Source: Minisyncoccota bacterium
GTDB taxonomy: Bacteria > Patescibacteriota > Microgenomatia > UBA1400 > PJMF01
Assembly: GCA_012799795.1 (NCBI GenBank)
Contig: JAAZKO010000030.1
Location: forward strand, 1 to 16,419
Reading direction: 5' to 3'
DNA length: 16,419 bases
Shown: in pieces, positions 12,108-16,419 of the stretch
Position numbering within the stretch: position 1 is the first letter of the stretch
Layout: each line of letters starts with the position of its first letter
Program-made: the position numbers and the translations under genes
The notes under the pieces: model-generated
Database searches by the model: none
The model's input: the letters and a program-made list of their open reading frames with translations, nothing else
What the model was told of the DNA's origin: nothing

Positions 12108-14712
12108 TTTGTCTACTCTTATTTTCAAAATTTATAATTCGCTTGTGACGAATAAAATTTTCACCAATACCCAAACTATGATCAATTCTTTGACTAATTA
12201 AGCGATTTACTTTGTTCAATCCCACGTTATTCTCTAATTGATAAATGCCGTCAGTAAAGCAAATCTCATTTACGGCAAAATCGCTTGGACAGGGGGTTTT
12301 TAAAAGCTCACCGGACCACAAATTATTTTTTAGAACAGCAGTTAATTGATCGTCATTAGCATACAAAAGGGCTTCTCGATTTTCTAAGGCTAAGAGTAAT
12401 TCTCTAAAAATATAAGCTAATTCTGTTTTTGAAACTTTAGATAAACGAGTAAAGAATTCTTTGCCAAAATCATAAAAATTTAAGTTCTTCTGCCTCAATA
12501 ATTCTTCAAAAAAGTTATTTTGCTTTATCTCAAAATTATTGACCACGATGGGGAATAGGGGATTGGAAAATGCATAGAGTTCTTTGCTATTTATGCTTAA
12601 AATCAAATCGGGTCTCAAACTCAAACTTTGCTCGATAAACCAAGCAATATCTGCTCCCGACTTAGCAAAATCTGCTGGCCAATTTGCATCTCTTAACAGC
12701 AATCTATCAGCTAGTAATAAATTTTTTAATTCATCTCCAGCTTCTTTATCACCATAGATTCTTTGATCTAAATCTGCAACGTCATGCACTTGCCAATTTA
12801 GTAATCGACCATTTTCAAAACTCATACTTACTAAAGCGCTTAAAAAACCTCCACTAGAACGAAGCTCACTACTGTCTTGAATTAAAACTACAATGTTACT
12901 TCTAGCCGGACTCAGCAAGTAATCACTAAATACTTGCAAAAAGGCAAGTGTTCGCTGCTCCATTCTGATTTCTTTTAGGACTCGACTTTTATATTCCATT
13001 AAAATTTTTGCCTGTTCATCAGGCAAGATATCCGGATTTAGTTGTTCTAGTAAGCGACTCAGCTCTTGTTTGTGTTGAAAAAATTCTTTCTTTTTTAACA
13101 AAAAATTAGACCACTCAGCCTCAGGATTACTATCATTTGCTAAAATCTCATGATAAAGATTAAAGCTGTGATCTTCTAAATCTTCAGCTAATTGCTGGCC
13201 TTGGCCGATATGTTCAAAAATTTGCCAATAATTATTAGGGGTAGATAAAAAGTCGTCACCAAGAATTTTTTGATAATTAACAAGCTGCCACTTAAAAAAA
13301 GAATATTTTTTATCATTAAGACTTGCAGCTTGCATTGCTTTTTCTTGCTCAACTCCATGTTGAAAAATGACCAACAGATTCTTTTCAAAAATTTTCTGAG
13401 TAATATAAAAATTTAGAAACAAAATAAGAACTAAAGATCCTATGCTTAATAAAAAGGCACCTAAATAAAAAGACAGCCGTCGATATTGACTTTTTTTAAT
13501 AATTTTCTGTGCTCCTTTTAGGTTTTTATTGAAACGTTCTTCTTGTCTTTCTTTTTGTTCACTGCGAAAAATTTCTTGAAGTTTTTTATCAATATCAATT
13601 GATTTATCAATCTTTCTTTTGTTAGAGTTTTCTTTTTCTAATTGTTTGCTGAGTTCTTTTTTGGCTATTTTATTCTCCTTTATTGCTTCCTCTTCTTCTA
13701 AACCTAATAGTTCTTTACTTTCTAAGGATTTGTTTACAACTTTTTCCGGTTCTTTGACTTCCTTTTGTGAATCTATGTCTAATAAGGGAATCACCATCGT
13801 TTCTTGCTCTTTAAGAGCTTGCGAATCACTTTTCTTTAAAAGAAAATTTTTGTTTAGGGAAAGGGGTAGTTGACGAATTTTTTGATCTAAAACCTTTATC
13901 GTTGAATTGTTTGAGTGATAAATTTTTATAAAGTCTGCTAATAGGGGGTTTTTTTCATCTGACTTGGAAAAAAGCTTTAGAATGCCAAAATCTTCCAAAA
14001 AATACCGACCACACAAATCCTGAGCGTTTAATATAAAATTTGCGCTTTGAGTTTTTTTTCCTCTTATTAAAAGTTTATCGCCTGGCTTACTTTGAAAAAA
14101 TATTTTTTTAAAGTTCTCAAAAAAATCTTCTTTTGTTTGCCAAAAGCACTCGCCCTGATCGTCGATTAGTAGTTGCTCTCTAAACAAACTAAAAAACAAA
14201 TTAAATTTTAAACTTAGATTAAATTCTAAATCAATAAAGTCTTCTAATAAACAAATCTGTGCAAGTGGAAATTTTTTTAAGATGGTGTTCAGAAAAAGCC
14301 GTTGCCTAGACCAAAACTCTTTATAATCACTTAACTGGAAATTAATTGGAGAGAGGGAGTTTGAATAATTTAATAAAAAAAAGACTGGTAAAATTCTACC
14401 TTCTTCAACAAAAGCTCTTTCAAGAGCTTGCAAAATCTCTAGTAAAAAATCTGCTTTCTCTAAAAAATTATGTTTAAAGCCAGCAACGACTACGAGTTTA
14501 TAAACTTCAGTTTTTTTAATTACTTGATACTGTTTTAGTGCCTCAGCGGGGTCTGCAAAAGAATTTAATAATAAAATTCTAAGATCCATCCCAGAATTTT
14601 GAAAAAAACTAAATAATTGCCGAGTAAAAAAATTTTCTTCTTCAATTAAGAAAAAAACTACGGCTTTTTCTTCAATTAATTCACTGCTTAAATATTGTTT
14701 TTTACCTAACAT
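12052..14712 (-). CDS. DUF4012 membrane protein, C-terminally truncated by insertion
   Basis: As it stands this is 886 residues; without the 74-nt insertion it would be 1003. Residues 1-300 look like a degraded Rossmann or epimerase-type domain (VVVAGF near 95, a late segment like the SDR C-terminus), which is a weak impression. A charged linker (~300-405) precedes one membrane helix (~413-435). The extracellular part holds a helical region, then the DUF4012 core with SSELRSSGGFLSALVSMSF (~610-628) and LLRDANWPADF (~670). The function of DUF4012 is unknown; it is frequent in Patescibacteria and Gram-positives, often near surface-polymer genes. The frame ends at TAG 12052 inside the insertion, where only the final Ser is foreign. 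The ATG at 14712 lies 34 nt after rnhA, with a weak TACAAT upstream. Confidence 0.85.
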   Translation of the reverse strand: MLGKKQYLSSELIEEKAVVFFLIEEENFFTRQLFSFFQNSGMDLRILLLNSFADPAEALKQYQVIKKTEVYKLVVVAGFKHNFLEKADFLLEILQALERAFVEEGRILPVFFLLNYSNSLSPINFQLSDYKEFWSRQRLFLNTILKKFPLAQICLLEDFIDLEFNLSLKFNLFFSLFREQLLIDDQGECFWQTKEDFFENFKKIFFQSKPGDKLLIRGKKTQSANFILNAQDLCGRYFLEDFGILKLFSKSDEKNPLLADFIKIYHSNNSTIKVLDQKIRQLPLSLNKNFLLKKSDSQALKEQETMVIPLLDIDSQKEVKEPEKVVNKSLESKELLGLEEEEAIKENKIAKKELSKQLEKENSNKRKIDKSIDIDKKLQEIFRSEQKERQEERFNKNLKGAQKIIKKSQYRRLSFYLGAFLLSIGSLVLILFLNFYITQKIFEKNLLVIFQHGVEQEKAMQAASLNDKKYSFFKWQLVNYQKILGDDFLSTPNNYWQIFEHIGQGQQLAEDLEDHSFNLYHEILANDSNPEAEWSNFLLKKKEFFQHKQELSRLLEQLNPDILPDEQAKILMEYKSRVLKEIRMEQRTLAFLQVFSDYLLSPARSNIVVLIQDSSELRSSGGFLSALVSMSFENGRLLNWQVHDVADLDQRIYGDKEAGDELKNLLLADRLLLRDANWPADFAKSGADIAWFIEQSLSLRPDLILSINSKELYAFSNPLFPIVVNNFEIKQNNFFEELLRQKNLNFYDFGKEFFTRLSKVSKTELAYIFRELLLALENREALLYANDDQLTAVLKNNLWSGELLKTPCPSDFAVNEICFTDGIYQLENNVGLNKVNRLISQRIDHSLGIGENFIRHKRIINFENKSRQNFWPEGNYQTYLKFYLPS

Positions 14713-14746
14713 CTTTAATCAACATTGTAAATTAAAGCCAGGACAA

Positions 14747-15175
14747 TTAACAAGCTCGATCCATTGCCTCGTTGGCCAGTTGATCGGCTGTTTGATTTTC
14801 TTCTCTAAGGAGATGTTTGATTGTAATCGAGTAGGGAAGTGCGCTTAAATTTTTCCAAGAACTTTCTGCTAATTGCCTCAATTCCGCTTTCTTAATTTTC
14901 CAGCGCCGGTTTATTTGCTCAACCACTAATTTAGAATCTAAAAAAAACTCTGCGCTTTCGATTAGCCCAGGGTTTTTAAGCTCGAAGCGCAATAAACAAT
15001 CGACAGCCATTAAAAAAGCTAAATATTCTGCTTCATTATTAGTTTTTCTACCTAAAAATTTTGATTCTCGATAAAACTCTTTACCAAGTTCATCTTCAAT
15101 ATAAACTCCAGCACCAGCCTTTCCTGGATTTCCCCTTGAACCACCATCGGTGTAAACTTTAATTTTTTTTGCCAT
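14747..15175 (-). CDS. rnhA: Ribonuclease HI
   Basis: RNase HI cuts the RNA strand of RNA-DNA hybrids, removing primers and R-loops. This 142-residue protein holds the four catalytic carboxylates: Asp10 (YTDGGSRGNPG), Glu48 (NNEAEY), Asp80 (FLDSKLV) and Asp131 (NQTADQLAN), with His121 in the flexible loop region. The motif set resembles the RNase HI group seen in Gram-positives and archaea, which lacks the basic protrusion of the E. coli enzyme. The frame opens at a TTG at 15190, but the ATG at 15175 gives the normal N-terminus. It lies 51 nt after jag and 34 nt before the DUF4012 gene on the same strand. Confidence 0.92.
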   Translation of the reverse strand: MAKKIKVYTDGGSRGNPGKAGAGVYIEDELGKEFYRESKFLGRKTNNEAEYLAFLMAVDCLLRFELKNPGLIESAEFFLDSKLVVEQINRRWKIKKAELRQLAESSWKNLSALPYSITIKHLLREENQTADQLANEAMDRAC

Positions 15176-15226
15176 GATTAAAATAATCAATTATTAACGC
15201 ATAATTGGCGCATTATTCCTGCAAGC

Positions 15227-15688
15227 TCAAGCATTTTTCTTTTTGTCAATAATCAAAACTCGACCCAAATCTCTATCTTCAGAATAGCTTGTTAAAGACT
15301 CAAGCCCAATTTCGTTAGCAATTACTTCATGAACTAAATGTCGCTCATAAGAATTTAAATAGCGAAACTCATAAGACTTGCCAGTTTCTAAAACTCGATT
15401 GGCCAAGCTTAAAGCTTTTTCTTTCAAGCGTTCTTCTTGGCGTAATTTATATTGATTGATGTCTAAAACAATTCTTTTGTCTGGATAGTCGTCTTTGAAA
15501 CTTAATTTAGTTAACAACTCGATGGCGCTTAGAGTTTCACCCTTATTACCAATCAAAAGAGCCGTATCCTTTTCGTCGGTTTGAATATTAATATGAACTC
15601 TCTCGTCGCCTTCTTCAATTTTTATTTCAATTTCACCCTCAAATCCTAGATGCTCGATAAGCTTGCTAATATATTCTTCAATTTTCAT
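15227..15688 (-). CDS. jag: Jag/KhpB RNA-binding protein (KH and R3H domains)
   Basis: Jag (KhpB) is a cytoplasmic RNA-binding protein, commonly encoded next to yidC, that affects cell division and elongation in Firmicutes. This 153-residue protein has a KH domain (~30-80, with the GNKG loop at 47-50 in LLIGNKGETLSAIE) and an R3H domain (~90-150, with Arg116-xxx-His120). It lacks the N-terminal Jag_N domain found in many homologues. The start is fixed by a Shine-Dalgarno site overlapping the yidC stop. The two genes are 10 nt apart and clearly co-transcribed, the usual rnpA-yidC-jag order. It ends in TGA, which argues against TGA recoding. Confidence 0.93.
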   Translation of the reverse strand: MKIEEYISKLIEHLGFEGEIEIKIEEGDERVHINIQTDEKDTALLIGNKGETLSAIELLTKLSFKDDYPDKRIVLDINQYKLRQEERLKEKALSLANRVLETGKSYEFRYLNSYERHLVHEVIANEIGLESLTSYSEDRDLGRVLIIDKKKNA

Positions 15689-15693
15689 AGAAA

Positions 15694-15700
15694 TTTCCTT
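15694..15700 (-). promoter_or_regulatory. Shine-Dalgarno site of jag
   Basis: AAGGAAA on the minus strand lies 5 nt before the ATG at 15688 and overlaps the first two bases of the yidC stop codon. It shows that internal operon genes can use Shine-Dalgarno initiation, in contrast to the promoter-proximal starts without leaders. Confidence 0.65.
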
Positions 15701-16419
15701 AAGAGCGCTTTTTCTTACTACGTTTTTTTCTTTGTCGATTCTTCTTTATTTTTTCTTGAGATTTAGTTTTAGTGGCTCTTATGTTTTTTTTTGGTAAAGC
15801 CTCAGTGCTACCACCTTTTTTTGCTAAAAGTTGGGCCAGCTCTTTAGTCTCTTCGGTTGCTTCAGCCTTTTTAAGCATTTTTTTTAAGAGAGGCTCTTTA
15901 ATTATCTTTTCGCTTTTTTCTTCCTTAAGTAAAAGATTTTTGCCTTGTTCTTCTGGTAAGAGTTTTGCTCCAAAATAGCCTTTTTTAGCAATTTGGTTAT
16001 TCCAAAAAACGGCAATCCCTCCCAAGCCTGAAACGAAATATTGAGTCACAATGCTAAACAGTGTGCCCATTATCCAATAAAGAGCTAATCCTGATGGTAA
16101 TTTCAAAGCAATAACACCAGTCATGATTGGCATCATAAACATCATTTGTTGTTGCATAGTGGAAGCCATCTCAGCAATGTCTTCCTCTTTCTCATTAGCT
16201 TTTTTTAATAAATCACTTTGTGTTTTATTAGGCACTATATCTCGAGTTTGAGTGGCTGGAGAAATCATTAATGATAAAACAAACTGACTAAGAGCGGCTA
16301 GGACGGGAAAAATATACTTGCTATCCGGCTGACTAAGGTCAACCCATAAAAAAGAAAAGTTTAGGCCGGTTGATTGATCAAATAAACGAATAATGGCTCG
16401 ATACAAAACAATTAAAACC
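15699..16419 (-). CDS. yidC: Membrane protein insertase YidC, 5' part missing at window edge
   Basis: YidC/Oxa1 inserts proteins into the cytoplasmic membrane with or without SecYEG. The frame remains open to the end of the window, so the start and the first membrane segments (and the conserved cytoplasmic Arg region) lie outside. What is seen begins with VLIVLYRAIIRLF, matching the P-V-(x)-LYR stretch of the family. It continues with a membrane segment (~KYIFPVLAALSQFVLSLMI), the hydrophilic loop, and MMFMMPIMTGVIALKLPSGLALYW, typical of the last helices. The C-terminal ~90 residues are a long Lys/Arg-rich tail ending KKRSKKKRS, which probably contacts the ribosome. It precedes jag in the expected order. 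Confidence 0.92.
   Translation of the reverse strand, partial: VLIVLYRAIIRLFDQSTGLNFSFLWVDLSQPDSKYIFPVLAALSQFVLSLMISPATQTRDIVPNKTQSDLLKKANEKEEDIAEMASTMQQQMMFMMPIMTGVIALKLPSGLALYWIMGTLFSIVTQYFVSGLGGIAVFWNNQIAKKGYFGAKLLPEEQGKNLLLKEEKSEKIIKEPLLKKMLKKAEATEETKELAQLLAKKGGSTEALPKKNIRATKTKSQEKIKKNRQRKKRSKKKRS

Noticed and set aside
13619..13873. Plus-strand open frame of 84 codons, and one at 15772-15978
   Set aside because: Antisense to low-complexity charged regions of the DUF4012 protein and YidC, which produce serine/phenylalanine-rich shadows.
15227..15229. Possible recoding of TGA as Gly or Trp, as in some Patescibacteria
   Set aside because: jag ends in TGA right where the family ends, and no gene in the window needs TGA read-through.

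Overview
The window is AT-rich bacterial DNA with closely packed genes, no rRNA or tRNA gene, and standard stop codons (jag ends in TGA, all others in TAA or TAG). The two-helix T4SS-type pilin paralogues, the DUF4012 protein, a short ValS and many mRNAs with almost no 5' leader suggest a Candidate Phyla Radiation (Patescibacteria) genome, perhaps Microgenomates. That placement is inferred from gene content only.

Left end (1-2870): an unrecognised protein with a His/Asn/Gly-rich tandem repeat on the + strand. It converges on a minus-strand operon that reads ECF-type sigma factor, a small single-helix membrane protein, a second small membrane protein, and recF.

Centre left (2900-6545): eight consecutive + strand genes for small proteins. 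Each has two membrane helices around a short charged loop, most often of the form WITSGGDKxKxEEARNKI, as in the T4SS_pilin family. They differ in N-terminus (full signal peptide, shortened leader, or an added six-cysteine segment) and in expression signals. The seventh has a consensus promoter, a Shine-Dalgarno site and a strong terminator. Several others have a -10 box only about 10 nt before the ATG. No VirB4, VirD4 or other secretion ATPase lies in the window.

Centre right (6563-11412): uppS and a type I isopentenyl-diphosphate isomerase on the minus strand (isoprenoid and lipid-carrier synthesis), divergent from valS on the + strand. valS overlaps a small membrane-anchored protein gene. 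Ribosomal protein bL25 with a long acidic tail lies opposite.

Right end (11627-16419): minus-strand yidC (cut by the window edge), jag/khpB, rnhA and a large DUF4012 membrane protein. The DUF4012 frame is broken near its 3' end by a 74-nt insertion built of nested direct and inverted copies of the adjacent coding sequence. Removing 74 nt restores exactly one 1003-residue frame, so this is either a recent template-switch mutation or an assembly artefact.

The most notable points are the eight-gene pilin array next to a divergent sigma-factor operon, the recurring leaderless promoter layout, and the fold-back insertion in the DUF4012 gene.
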